A DNA stretch of 64,000 nucleotides, taken from Paraburkholderia largidicola (GTDB lineage Bacteria > Pseudomonadota > Gammaproteobacteria > Burkholderiales > Burkholderiaceae). This document shows, piece after piece, positions 17,314 to 26,988 of the stretch (positions are counted from its first letter, which is position 1; the number at the start of each line of letters is the position of its first letter). The position numbers and the translations under genes were made by a program. The DNA lies in assembly GCF_013426895.1 (NCBI RefSeq), contig NZ_AP023174.1:310001-374000 (forward strand), given 5' to 3'. Below the pieces are notes generated by a model. The model was not told the origin of the DNA and did no database searches. It saw only the letters and a list, made by a program, of their open reading frames with translations.

Positions 17314-19377
17314 ATGAAAGCGGCGCCGCGGCAACACGGCGCGGCGCCGCATGTAACGCAGGCGCCGTCCGCGCAGACACAAGCGCGTGCGGCAGCCGAA
17401 GCGCTCGACGAGTTCGACGCGTTCGGCGATGAGGAGCGATATGCCACAATAGGCGATCCTCATCGAACGACTCCCGCCATCGTGACGCGCCGCCTGTTGA
17501 TCCTGTTCGCGCTCGTCGCCGGGCTCGTGGCGGCCTGCGGACTCACGTGGACCATCACGTGGCAGCACGGCATCGATACGCTGCGGCGCAATGCCGCCGT
17601 GCGTGCGGACCGCACGACAGCCGCCCTCAAGAGCACGCTCGAACGCTACGAGTCGCTTCCCTATCTGCTCGGCGAACATCCCATCGTGCAGGACGCGCTC
17701 GCGTCACCGGATGCGGACAACGTCGCGCGCGCCAATCAATATCTCGAAGACCTCAATCGTCGTGCCCGTGCGAATGTCGCGTACATCGTCACTGCATCGG
17801 GCCGCTGCGTCGCGGCGAGCAACTGGAATCAGCCCGACAGCTTCATCGGCCAGGAGTATCTGTTCCGGCCGTATTTCGTCGAGGCGGTGAAGGGCAAGGT
17901 CGGGCGCTTCTTCGGCATCGGCACGACTTCGCTCGATCCCGGCTACTACATCTCGCAACCGGTGCGCCGCGACGGCAAGATCGTCGGCGTCGCGGTCGTC
18001 AAGCTGAATCTCGAATGGTTCCAGGGCGCGGACGCGTCGGAGCCGCTCATCGTCACGGACGATCATGGCGTGATCTTTCTGTCGTCGGTGCCTGCGTGGA
18101 AGTACCACACGGTCAAGCCGCTCACCAGCGACGTGATCGCGTCGATCTTCGACACGCGCCAGTACGCGCGCCAGCCGATCGCGCCGCTGCCGATGTCGGT
18201 GGTGCGCACGCTCGAAGGCGGCGCGCAGATCGTGCGCATCGGCGGCGGGCGCAGCGGGAACTATGCGGCGCCGCGTTTTCTGGCGTCTCAGCGCACGCTC
18301 GGCGAGCCGGATTGGCGTCTCATCACGATGGCGCCCATCGATCCCGTCAACGCCGACGCGCGTTATGCGACGATCGTGACGGGCTTCGGCTATGTCTCGC
18401 TGTGTCTGTTGCTGTTCTACTGGCGCATGCGCCGCGCGCGCGTGCGCGAAGTGATGCGCAGCCGCGCGCTCTTGCAGAAGGCGTATGCGGAACTCAACCA
18501 GCGCGTCGCCGAGCGTACGGCTGATCTGTCGCAGGCGAACGAGCAGTTGACGAAGGAAGTGAGCGAGCGCACGCGCGCCGAGCAGGAACTGCGCGCCGCG
18601 CACGACGAACTGATTCAGGCGAGCAAGCTCGCCGCACTCGGACAGATGGCGGCGGGCATCACGCACGAGTTGAACCAGCCGCTTGCCGCGTTGCGCGGCT
18701 TCTCTGACAACACGCGTGTGTTTCTCGAACGCGGTGATCATGAGTCGGCGAAGGAAAACCTCGAAGCGATCGCCGCGCTCACCGAGCGCATGGGCAAGAT
18801 AACGAACCAGTTGAAGCTGTTCGTCGGCCGTGCGCGGCCTCGCAATGCGCGTGCAGGCGTGGCGCGCGCGCTGCGCAATGTGCTGGCGCTGCTGCAGAAA
18901 CGCTTGCAGGGCGTGACGGTCGAGGTATCGTTGATCGACGAAGGCGCGGCACCCGTTCGCTTCAATCTCGACAGCGACGACCCGAAGCTCGTCGCGCATT
19001 GCGATGATCTGCGGCTCGAACAGGTGCTGATCAATCTGCTCGGCAACGCGCTCGACGCGGTGGTGGGCACACCCGCGCCGCGCATCGCGATCGACGTGCA
19101 AACGTCGCAGGAATCGCTCGCGATCATCGTGAGCGACAATGGTCCCGGCATTCCCGACGACGTGTTGCCGCATCTCTTCGAGCCGTTCTTCACGACGAAG
19201 GAAATGGGCCAGGGGCTCGGGTTGGGTCTGGCGATCTGCTCGTCGATTGCACGGGATTGTGGCGGCTCGCTCGTCGCGCGCAACAACGCACAAGGCGGCG
19301 CCGAGTTCATGCTGACGCTGCGCCGCGCGCGGGCGCAGGCAACTGATATCGCGGGCTCCGTCACGACGGGCTCGTGA
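17314..19377 (+). CDS. dctB: C4-dicarboxylate sensor histidine kinase DctB
   Basis: The 687-residue kinase has a transmembrane helix at about residues 61-80, a periplasmic dCache-type sensing region containing a GTTSLDPGYYIS segment, and a second helix near 355-370. A coiled-coil linker (residues about 390-440) follows. The H-box contains His451 in THELNQPLAALRG, and the GHKL ATPase motifs are NLLGNALDAV, DNGPGIP and GQGLGLGLAI. It senses external dicarboxylates and phosphorylates DctD. The N-terminal 55 residues are cytosolic and Ala-rich. Spacing with dctA is three bases. Confidence 0.95.
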   Translation: MKAAPRQHGAAPHVTQAPSAQTQARAAAEALDEFDAFGDEERYATIGDPHRTTPAIVTRRLLILFALVAGLVAACGLTWTITWQHGIDTLRRNAAVRADRTTAALKSTLERYESLPYLLGEHPIVQDALASPDADNVARANQYLEDLNRRARANVAYIVTASGRCVAASNWNQPDSFIGQEYLFRPYFVEAVKGKVGRFFGIGTTSLDPGYYISQPVRRDGKIVGVAVVKLNLEWFQGADASEPLIVTDDHGVIFLSSVPAWKYHTVKPLTSDVIASIFDTRQYARQPIAPLPMSVVRTLEGGAQIVRIGGGRSGNYAAPRFLASQRTLGEPDWRLITMAPIDPVNADARYATIVTGFGYVSLCLLLFYWRMRRARVREVMRSRALLQKAYAELNQRVAERTADLSQANEQLTKEVSERTRAEQELRAAHDELIQASKLAALGQMAAGITHELNQPLAALRGFSDNTRVFLERGDHESAKENLEAIAALTERMGKITNQLKLFVGRARPRNARAGVARALRNVLALLQKRLQGVTVEVSLIDEGAAPVRFNLDSDDPKLVAHCDDLRLEQVLINLLGNALDAVVGTPAPRIAIDVQTSQESLAIIVSDNGPGIPDDVLPHLFEPFFTTKEMGQGLGLGLAICSSIARDCGGSLVARNNAQGGAEFMLTLRRARAQATDIAGSVTTGS

Positions 19378-19408
19378 TTCAAAGCGTATTCAAGGCGTGG
19401 GAAACACA

Positions 19409-20764
19409 ATGAACAAGGGCTTGCAGGTCCTCTACATCGAAGACGACGAACTCGTGCGGCGCGCGAGCGTGCAAAGCCTGCAACTCGCAGGGTTCGAAGT
19501 GGTCGGGCATGCGTCGGTGGAATCGGCGGCGAAGCTGATCAACGCGGAGTTTTCCGGCGTGATCGTCAGCGATATTCGCCTGCCCGGCGCAAGCGGCCTC
19601 GATCTGCTCGCGCAATGCCGCGAGCGCGCGCCCGACGTGCCCATCATTCTCGTCACGGGTCACGGCGATATTTCGATGGCCGTGCAGGCGATGCGCGATG
19701 GCGCATACGACTTCATCGAAAAGCCGTTTCCTTCCGAGCGTCTGATCGAAACGGTGCGCCGCGCGCTGGAGCGTCGCACGCTGGTGCTCGAAAATCTCGC
19801 GCTGCGCCGCGAACTGGCGGAACAGGGGACGCTTGCGCCGCGCATCATCGGACGCAGTCTCGCCATCGAGCAGGTGCGCAAGCTGATCGCGAACGTCGCG
19901 CCGACGGATGCCTCGGTGCTGATCAACGGCGATACGGGCGCGGGCAAGGAGCTGATCGCACGCAGCCTGCATGAGCTGTCGCCGCGCCGGGACAAGCCGT
20001 TTCTCGCGGTGAACTGCGGCGCGCTGCCGGAGCCGATGTTCGAGTCGGAGATGTTCGGCTATGAACCGGGCGCGTTTACGGGCGCGGCGAAGCGGCGCAT
20101 CGGCAAGCTCGAGCATGCTTCGGGCGGTACGCTGTTTCTCGATGAAATCGAAAGCATGCCGCTCGCGTTGCAGGTCAAGCTGCTGCGCGTGTTGCAGGAT
20201 GGCGTGCTCGAGCGGCTCGGGTCGAACCAGCCGATACGCGTCGATTGCCGCATCATCGCGGCAGCGAAGGGCGACATGACCGACCATGTTGCGTCCGGCA
20301 CGTTCCGGCGCGATCTGCTGTACCGGCTCAACGTGGTGACGATCGCGCTGCCGCCGCTGTCCGAACGGCGCGAAGACATCGTGCCGCTGTTCGAGCATTT
20401 CCTTCTCGACGCGGCCGTGCGCTATCAGCGTCCCGCGCCGATTCTCACCGACCGTCAACGTACGAACCTGATGCAACGCGAATGGCCCGGCAACGTGCGC
20501 GAGTTGCGCAACGCGGCGGATCGCTTCGTGCTCGGCGTCGGCGACGACACGGTCGCGGCGCCCGTCGACGATGCGCTGACGTCGATCACGCAGCCGCTGA
20601 AGGAGCGCGTCGAGCAGTTCGAGCGCGCGGTGATCGCCGAAGCGCTGGAGCAGACGGGCGGCGCGGTCGCGGTGGCGGCGGACAGGCTGCAGGTCGGCAA
20701 GGCGACGCTCTACGAGAAGATCAAGCGCTATGGCTTGGCGGCGCGTGGGGAAAGCGAGAGGTGA
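19409..20764 (+). CDS. dctD: sigma54-dependent response regulator DctD
   Basis: The 451-residue activator has an N-terminal receiver with phospho-acceptor Asp55 (VSDIRLPG). The central AAA+ domain has Walker A GDTGAGKE and the sigma54-contact loop GAFTGA. A Fis-type helix-turn-helix closes the protein ([21 protein letters not shown]). The ATG at 19409 is preferred over an in-frame GTG at 19397 because GTGGGA serves better as a ribosome-binding site. It should activate dctA from the upstream inverted repeat. Confidence 0.94.
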   Translation: MNKGLQVLYIEDDELVRRASVQSLQLAGFEVVGHASVESAAKLINAEFSGVIVSDIRLPGASGLDLLAQCRERAPDVPIILVTGHGDISMAVQAMRDGAYDFIEKPFPSERLIETVRRALERRTLVLENLALRRELAEQGTLAPRIIGRSLAIEQVRKLIANVAPTDASVLINGDTGAGKELIARSLHELSPRRDKPFLAVNCGALPEPMFESEMFGYEPGAFTGAAKRRIGKLEHASGGTLFLDEIESMPLALQVKLLRVLQDGVLERLGSNQPIRVDCRIIAAAKGDMTDHVASGTFRRDLLYRLNVVTIALPPLSERREDIVPLFEHFLLDAAVRYQRPAPILTDRQRTNLMQREWPGNVRELRNAADRFVLGVGDDTVAAPVDDALTSITQPLKERVEQFERAVIAEALEQTGGAVAVAADRLQVGKATLYEKIKRYGLAARGESER

Positions 20765-20848
20765 AGCTGGAGTGAGGAACTGCTGACGGCGGGTGCGCTG
20801 CGAAGATTCCAGCGCGACGCCCGCCGCAGAAGAGAGACGTTCGGGCGA

Positions 20849-21373
20849 TCAGGTCGTGCCGAGCGCCTTGGCCAGCAACTGGTCGAGTTCCGCGAACTGC
20901 GGCTCGCCGACATAGCGCTTCAGCACCTTGCCGTTGCGATCGATCACGAACGTGGTCGGCGTGAGCTGCACGTTGCCGAACTGCTTCGCAGCCGTTCCGT
21001 CGTCCATCGCGACCTTGAAAGGCAGACGGCGTGTTTCCGTGTAGTTGGTCACGTACATCGGCGCGTCATAGCTCATCGCGACCGCGACGAACTCGAGCCC
21101 CTTGTCCTTGAAGCGGTTGTACGTCTGGACCATCTGCGGCATTTCCTTCATGCAGGTGTCGCAACTCGTCGCCCAGAAGTTGACGAGGTACACCTTGCCT
21201 TTCAGATCGGCCGTCGACACTTTCTGGCCGGACAGCAGCGTGAACGTCGCGTCGGGCACGTGCTGCTGGCTGCCGAACGCGAAGTAGCCCGCAACGGCGA
21301 TCGCGCCTGCGACGACGGCGGCAGCGATATAGCGAATCGGGCTTGAACGCCGGGAAACGTTGGTTTGGCTCAT
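20849..21373 (-). CDS. TlpA/ResA-like membrane-anchored thioredoxin
   Basis: The 174-residue protein has an N-terminal signal anchor (residues 12-33) and a periplasmic thioredoxin fold with redox-active Cys71 and Cys74 (ATSCDTC). The cis-Pro region is QLTPTTFVIDRNGKV. Such proteins reduce apocytochromes or copper-site cysteines. The start at 21373 (MSQTNVSRR) gives a compact anchor; the longer frame to 21469 adds non-conserved residues. It is transcribed away from the following lipoprotein gene. The partner is not evident locally. Confidence 0.88.
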   Translation of the reverse strand: MSQTNVSRRSSPIRYIAAAVVAGAIAVAGYFAFGSQQHVPDATFTLLSGQKVSTADLKGKVYLVNFWATSCDTCMKEMPQMVQTYNRFKDKGLEFVAVAMSYDAPMYVTNYTETRRLPFKVAMDDGTAAKQFGNVQLTPTTFVIDRNGKVLKRYVGEPQFAELDQLLAKALGTT

Positions 21374-21568
21374 GAACGGACCTCGGGGGAACGCGTGGAA
21401 CACACGTCTTGAGGCGCTTGGAAGCTGCGAGAACAGCAGCGGAAACGGGCGCCCCGGATACTGTCTCATATTGTACCGGCAATCTTGTGACGCAGTTGGC
21501 GGCGCGGTTAAGCCGCGAATAACGTCCGATAATGATGCTTTCCGTCACGCCAATTCATTCGCCGCGTC

Positions 21569-22165
21569 ATGCTCCGTTCCGCTCTCCGTTCGTTCGTCCG
21601 CCGTCGCGTTGTGTCGTCTGTCCCCTTCCGTCCGCTGATCGCAAAGGCCGTCGTCGTGCTGTCGGCAGGCTGGCTGCTGGCCGCCTGCTCGCCAACCTAC
21701 GACTGGCGCACGATCATGAACAACGACAACGGCTACACGGTCGATCTGCCCGCCAAGCCGACCACCGACCAGCGGCAGATCGACATCGGCGGGACGCCGA
21801 TGAACATGTCGATGCAGATCGCCGAGGCGGATCACGCGGTATTCGCGGTCGGCACCGTGATGCTGCCGAGCGACGATCCGCAGGTGCAGCGCACCGCGCT
21901 CGACTATCTGCGCTCGGGCCTCGCGCACAACCTCGGCTCGGCGCCCGACGCCCACGTGACGGCGATTCCGCTCGCAGCAGGCGGCGAGGTCCAGGGGCTG
22001 GAAATGACGTTCAGCGGCAAAGCGGGGCCAAAACAGGAAACGCGGATCATGCACGCGCGCCTGGTCGCGAAGGGGCGACATGTATATCAGGCGGCCGTAA
22101 TTGCGAGCAAGGAACCGCCGCCGGAACAAGTCGAGCAATTCTTCGGATCGTTCAAACTTTACTGA
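21569..22165 (+). CDS. putative lipoprotein of unknown function
   Basis: The 198-residue protein has a signal peptide with lipobox LLAAC (Cys at about residue 40), so it is probably an outer- or inner-membrane lipoprotein. The mature part has GYTVDLPAKPTTDQRQIDIGG and QETRIMHARLVAKGRHVYQAAVI, a beta-rich pattern. I recognise it only as a conserved hypothetical. It stands alone, divergent from the thioredoxin gene and convergent with comM. Confidence 0.75.
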   Translation: MLRSALRSFVRRRVVSSVPFRPLIAKAVVVLSAGWLLAACSPTYDWRTIMNNDNGYTVDLPAKPTTDQRQIDIGGTPMNMSMQIAEADHAVFAVGTVMLPSDDPQVQRTALDYLRSGLAHNLGSAPDAHVTAIPLAAGGEVQGLEMTFSGKAGPKQETRIMHARLVAKGRHVYQAAVIASKEPPPEQVEQFFGSFKLY

Positions 22166-22498
22166 TTTGGGGTCATACAGCAGCGCGGCGCGCACCCGTC
22201 GGAGTGAATGTCCCTTCGCAAAAAAGTTCGCTAATCTCGCGTTTACACGGGACTTTTTTTGTTACCCACAGGATCTGTGGATAACTTTGTTAGTAACTCT
22301 GTGCGGTAGGCCGCAAATGCCCATTGGGCGGGCGGGTTGCCACTTTGCCCTGAATCTTGGCATTTTGAAAAAGCCAATAAAATCAAAGGCATTCGAGAAA
22401 TGTCTCACAACAGGCTTTCAGTTGTATCAAAATCTGTCGCGCAGGCGAAAATGTGCATAAGTCAAGTCTTGACACGCATTTTTTGTCGCCCGCAGCTT
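22166..22498. other. A/T-rich convergent intergenic region with a DnaA-box-like palindrome
   Basis: A 333-base region between convergent genes, more A/T-rich than its surroundings. It contains TTACCCACA-GGATC-TGTGGATAA (22262-22284), whose right half is a perfect DnaA box, a T7 run at 22254-22260, and a short palindrome GTCAAG-T-CTTGAC at 22461-22473. No gene is visible. A small RNA cannot be excluded but is not supported by a clear promoter/terminator pair. Confidence 0.4.
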
Positions 22499-24070
22499 TT
22501 ACTGCGCGCCGAATGCCCGCCGATACTGGACCGCTTCGGAGACCTGCGCGGCGTTCGGGACATCGTTGCCCGCCAGGTCAGCAATGGTTCTCGCCACTTT
22601 CAGCACGCGGTAGTAAGCGCGTGCTGACCAGCCAAAGCGCTCGCCCGCTTCGCGCAGCAGACGCTCGCCCTCGTCGTCGGGCCGGCAGACTGCGTCGACT
22701 TCCCGGCCGCTGAGTTCGCGGTTCGTCTTGCCTTGCCGCTGGAGCTGGCGATTGCGCGCGGCTTCGACCCGTTGCGCGATTGGGGCGCTTGGTTCGCCGG
22801 AAACCGTCGAGCGAGCCGACAGCTCCGCTGGCGACAGCGCGGGAATCTCGATCTGAATGTCGATACGATCCAGCAGCGGCCCCGACAGCTTGCGCATGTA
22901 GCGCGTGGCCACTTCCGGCGTGCAACGGCAGCGCCCGCCTGGATCGCCGCGCCAGCCGCACGGACAGGGGTTCATCGCGGCGATCAACTGGCATGCGGCT
23001 GGAAAGTCAGCCTGGAGCGCGGCGCGCGAGATCGTGATGCGGCCGTTTTCCAGCGGTTCGCGCAGATTTTCGAGCACGTGCCGGTCGAATTCAGGGAGTT
23101 CATCGAGAAACAGCACGCCGAGATGCGCGAGCGTGATCTCGCCCGGCTGCGGCGGATTCCGTCCGCCGACCAGCGCCGCGGCGCTCGACGAATGGTGAGG
23201 TGCGCGAAACGGCCTTTGCCGCCACTGCGCAGGCGTGAATCCAATGGCGCTCGCCGAGAGCAACGCGGCGGATGTCAGCGCTTCGTCGTCTGTCATCGAC
23301 GGCAAAACGCCGGGCAGGCGCGCTGCGAGCATCGACTTGCCCGCGCCCGGCGGGCCGATCATCAGCATGTGATGGCCGCCCGCTGCCGCCACTTCGAGCG
23401 CGCGCCGGGCGCCGCGCTGGCCGATGACGTCGGCCATGTCGGGCGGCGCGGCCCGCAGATTGTCCGATAAGGTCGCCGCCTCGACGGGATAAAGCCGTGC
23501 GTCCGCGTCGCCCGCCAGATGCGCGCACAGCGATGGCAGATCCGTCGCGCCATACACGGCGACGCCGGGCACGAGCGCCGCCTCTTTCGCGCTGGCAAGC
23601 GGCAAGTAGAGTTCCGGCGTACGGGTGCTCGCGTCTTCCGGCGTACCGGACGAAGCATCGGGGTAGGACTGATGGCCGCGCGCCGTGCCGCACGCCATCG
23701 CGAACGCGCCGCGCATCGGACGCAGCGCGCCTGTCAGTGAGAGTTCTCCTGCAAATTCCCGGTGCGCCAGCGACTCGACGGGAATCTGGCCACTCGCGGC
23801 CAGAATGCCGAGCGCGATGGGCAAATCGAAACGGCCGGACTCCTTCGGGAGATCGGCGGGCGCCAGATTCACCGTGATGCGACGTACGGGAAAGTCGAGA
23901 CCGCAATTGAGCAGCGCCGCGCGCACACGCTCGCGGCTTTCGCGCACTTCGAGATCGGGGAGTCCGACGATGGAAAAAGAGGGAAGTCCGTTGGCGAGGT
24001 GAACCTCGACGGTAACTTCGGGCGCGCGGCCAGCGGCCGGCGCGCGACTGCGCACCACGGCAAGCGACAT
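22499..24070 (-). CDS. comM: YifB/ComM-family AAA+ ATPase (Mg-chelatase-like)
   Basis: The 523-residue protein has an N-terminal Lon-protease-like S5 fold domain (residues 1-170, FSIVGLPDLEVRESRERVRAA). The central AAA+ module has Walker A GPPGAGKS and Walker B LFLDELPEF. A Zn-binding-like CPCG...CRC region and the C-terminal Mg-chelatase domain follow. ComM is a hexameric branch-migration helicase that promotes integration of homologous DNA during natural transformation. The start at 24070 (MSLAVVRSRA) matches the family; the frame to 24109 adds 13 residues. Confidence 0.93.
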   Translation of the reverse strand: MSLAVVRSRAPAAGRAPEVTVEVHLANGLPSFSIVGLPDLEVRESRERVRAALLNCGLDFPVRRITVNLAPADLPKESGRFDLPIALGILAASGQIPVESLAHREFAGELSLTGALRPMRGAFAMACGTARGHQSYPDASSGTPEDASTRTPELYLPLASAKEAALVPGVAVYGATDLPSLCAHLAGDADARLYPVEAATLSDNLRAAPPDMADVIGQRGARRALEVAAAGGHHMLMIGPPGAGKSMLAARLPGVLPSMTDDEALTSAALLSASAIGFTPAQWRQRPFRAPHHSSSAAALVGGRNPPQPGEITLAHLGVLFLDELPEFDRHVLENLREPLENGRITISRAALQADFPAACQLIAAMNPCPCGWRGDPGGRCRCTPEVATRYMRKLSGPLLDRIDIQIEIPALSPAELSARSTVSGEPSAPIAQRVEAARNRQLQRQGKTNRELSGREVDAVCRPDDEGERLLREAGERFGWSARAYYRVLKVARTIADLAGNDVPNAAQVSEAVQYRRAFGAQ

Positions 24071-24170
24071 GTTGTCTCCCGTCCCGACGCGCCCACGGGG
24101 CGCGTTCACCTTAAAGCGCTAATGACGTCACGGGCCGCTTGCCTGTGATGTGCAGATCAGAAGGGCGTGC

Positions 24171-24425
24171 TCAGGACGATTGGCTGACGGGCAGCTTCTG
24201 CTCGAGCTCGGCGACGCGCCGTTCCAGTTCCTCGAGCCGGGCGCGCGTGCGCACGAGCACTTGCGTCTGCGTGTCGAATTCCTCGCGCGTCACCAGGTCG
24301 AGCTTCGAAAAGCCTTGCGACAGCATTGCGCGCACATTGCGTTCGACATCTTTGGCCGGCGAGTTTTTGAACAACTCGGAAACCTTGGCCTGAAAGTCAT
24401 TGAAGACGTCGTTTGGTTGTTTCAT
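24171..24425 (-). CDS. ubiK: ubiquinone biosynthesis accessory factor UbiK
   Basis: The 84-residue protein has the BMFP/YqiC pattern. An N-terminal amphipathic helix (NDVFNDFQAKVSELF) is followed by a C-terminal coiled coil (VRTRARLEELERRVAELEQKL) that trimerises. UbiK helps assemble the Ubi complex for ubiquinone synthesis under aerobic conditions. The start at 24425 follows an AAGGGGAA ribosome-binding site. It lies upstream of comM on the same strand, 100 bases apart. Confidence 0.92.
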   Translation of the reverse strand: MKQPNDVFNDFQAKVSELFKNSPAKDVERNVRAMLSQGFSKLDLVTREEFDTQTQVLVRTRARLEELERRVAELEQKLPVSQSS

Positions 24426-24440
24426 TTCATTCCCCTTGAT

Positions 24441-24457
24441 TGCACAAAAAATGTGCA
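24441..24457. promoter_or_regulatory. NtrC-type binding site
   Basis: TGCACAAAAAATGTGCA fits the NtrC consensus TGCAC-N7-GTGCA exactly in both half-sites and spacing. It lies about 235 bases upstream of the sigma54 promoter of glnK, compatible with enhancer action. It is also just 16 bases above the ubiK start. Confidence 0.6.
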
Positions 24458-24597
24458 TGTGATGTTACGCGCGTGCCTCGTAACACTGAATGATCGTTTC
24501 TGGTGCATGCTCCCCGGTCACCCGCTACAACATGGGCGCCTTTGGTGCGCACGCCTGTGGTCCAAGCCTGCAAACACTCTAGCAACGATCCCGATAG

Positions 24598-25179
<582 letters not shown>

Positions 25180-25205
25180 AAAACAGCGACAAGAGGAAAC
25201 TGAAG

Positions 25206-26711
25206 ATGCGTAAATTATTGATGTCCCTGCTGATGGCCGGCTCGCTGCTGACGGTCGGCATCGGCGCTGCCCTCGCGGACGACGCGTCGGCTCCCGCCGC
25301 GGCTTCCGCCCCGGACACGACGGCGAGCGCGCCGGCTGCGTCGGATGCAGCAGCAGCGCCCGCTGCGAGCGCCCCTGCTGCCGACGCTTCGGCCGCACCC
25401 GCCGCCAGCGCGCCCGCTGACGCATCGGCAGCGGCTGCTGCTTCGGATGCCGCACCCGCCGCGCCGACCGCGCCGTTCTCGGTCGACTCATCGAAGATCA
25501 GCTCGGGCGATACCGCCTGGATGCTGACCTCCACGGCTCTCGTGCTGTTCATGACGATCCCCGGTCTCGCGCTCTTCTACGCCGGCATGGTCCGCAAGAA
25601 GAACGTGCTCGCCACGGTGATGCAGAGCTTCGCGATCACCTGCATCGTGACGGTGATCTGGACCGTGGTCGGCTACAGCCTCGCGTTCACGCCGGGCGGC
25701 TCGTTCATCGGCGGCTTCTCGCGCGTGTTCATGTCGGGCATGAACTACATCAAGGGCGACAAGGCCACGACGCTGACCGTCAGCCACCTCGCGCAGACGA
25801 TCCCGGAATCGGTCTACTTCGTCTATCAGATGACGTTCGCGATCATCACGCCGGCACTGATTACGGGCGCATTCGCCGACCGCATGAAGTTCTCCGCGAT
25901 GCTGATTTTCATGACGCTGTGGTCGATCATCGTCTACTCGCCGATCGCGCACATGGTCTGGGAACCGACGGGCTGGCTGGCTAGCGCAGGCATCCTCGAC
26001 TTCGCAGGCGGCACGGTGGTGCACATCAACGCCGGTATCGCAGGTCTGGTCTGCTGTCTCGTGCTCGGCAAGCGCACGGGCTACGGCAAGGACTCGATGG
26101 CCCCGCACAACCTCGTGCTGACGATGATCGGTGGTTCGATGCTGTGGGTGGGCTGGTTCGGTTTCAACGCGGGTTCGGCAGTCGCCGCTGACGGCCGTGC
26201 CGGTTTCGCGATGATGACGACGCAAGTTGCAACGGCCATGGCCGCACTCGGCTGGATGTTCGCTGAATGGATCGCCAAGGGTAAGCCGTCGGTGCTCGGC
26301 ATCGTGTCGGGCGCAGTGGCAGGTCTGGTTGCGATTACGCCGGCTTCGGGCTTCGTGGGTGTTGGCGGCGCGCTGGCAATCGGTCTGATCGCAGGCGTGG
26401 TGTGCTTCTGGTCGGCAACGTGGCTCAAGCACAAGATGGGCTACGACGACTCGCTCGACGCGTTCGGCGTGCACTGCATCGGCGGTATCGTGGGCGCATT
26501 GCTGACGGGCGTGTTCGCGGTCAAGGACATCGGCGGCGCGGACGGCAGCCTGCTGCTGCAAGCCAAGGGTGTCGTCACGACGCTCGTGTACAGCGGCGTG
26601 ATCAGCTTCATCCTGCTGAAGATCATCGACGTGACGATCGGCCTGCGCGTGACGGAAGAGGAAGAACGCGAAGGTCTGGACGTGATCCTGCACGGCGAAC
26701 ACGTCGAGTAA
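25206..26711 (+). CDS. amtB: ammonium transporter AmtB with Ala-rich N-terminal extension
   Basis: The 501-residue inner-membrane ammonium channel has a signal peptide (1-24) and an Ala/Ser/Pro-rich periplasmic stretch (25-90) of degenerate ASAPAAD-type units. From about residue 103 the Amt fold follows, with FYAGMVRKKN, the first pore His in AGGTVVHINAG, and the second in FGVHCIGG. It is inhibited by GlnK at low nitrogen demand. The extension is longer than in E. coli AmtB. A terminator follows at 26788. Confidence 0.95.
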   Translation: MRKLLMSLLMAGSLLTVGIGAALADDASAPAAASAPDTTASAPAASDAAAAPAASAPAADASAAPAASAPADASAAAAASDAAPAAPTAPFSVDSSKISSGDTAWMLTSTALVLFMTIPGLALFYAGMVRKKNVLATVMQSFAITCIVTVIWTVVGYSLAFTPGGSFIGGFSRVFMSGMNYIKGDKATTLTVSHLAQTIPESVYFVYQMTFAIITPALITGAFADRMKFSAMLIFMTLWSIIVYSPIAHMVWEPTGWLASAGILDFAGGTVVHINAGIAGLVCCLVLGKRTGYGKDSMAPHNLVLTMIGGSMLWVGWFGFNAGSAVAADGRAGFAMMTTQVATAMAALGWMFAEWIAKGKPSVLGIVSGAVAGLVAITPASGFVGVGGALAIGLIAGVVCFWSATWLKHKMGYDDSLDAFGVHCIGGIVGALLTGVFAVKDIGGADGSLLLQAKGVVTTLVYSGVISFILLKIIDVTIGLRVTEEEEREGLDVILHGEHVE

Positions 26712-26787
26712 CAGGTCCAGCAAACCCGGATTTCCCCGGCGACGGGGTCACGAAAGGTTGGATAAAGGTACAAGCACAGCGACTTTG

Positions 26788-26812
26788 GCCCGCCTTCATG
26801 GCGGGCTTTTTT
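26788..26812 (+). terminator. Rho-independent terminator after amtB
   Basis: A stem GCCCGCC, loop TTCAT and GGCGGGC is followed by six T, 76 bases after the amtB stop. Confidence 0.85.
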
Positions 26813-26988
26813 CATGCCGCGGCGGATCGCCGCAGCACGCTTCAATCTTGTCTCACAAACAGCAGATTTTCCGGCTATCGTTCCTATAGGGAGAATGCAT
26901 CCACCCATAACTTGCGAATGGAGAAAGCGCCCCCAAATGGGCAAAGCATTTGCTCTACAATCTTTTTTCTCCAGTCTGCGAGTGATCA

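Noticed and set aside
16006..17679. Long minus-strand open frame (557 codons) opposite dctA and dctB
   Set aside because: It is an Arg/His/Asp-rich shadow frame typical of high-GC DNA. The plus strand holds clear dctA and dctB genes with family motifs.
22276..22284. Possible replication origin from a perfect DnaA box
   Set aside because: Only one perfect box is present and no dnaA, dnaN, gyrB or parAB lies in the window.
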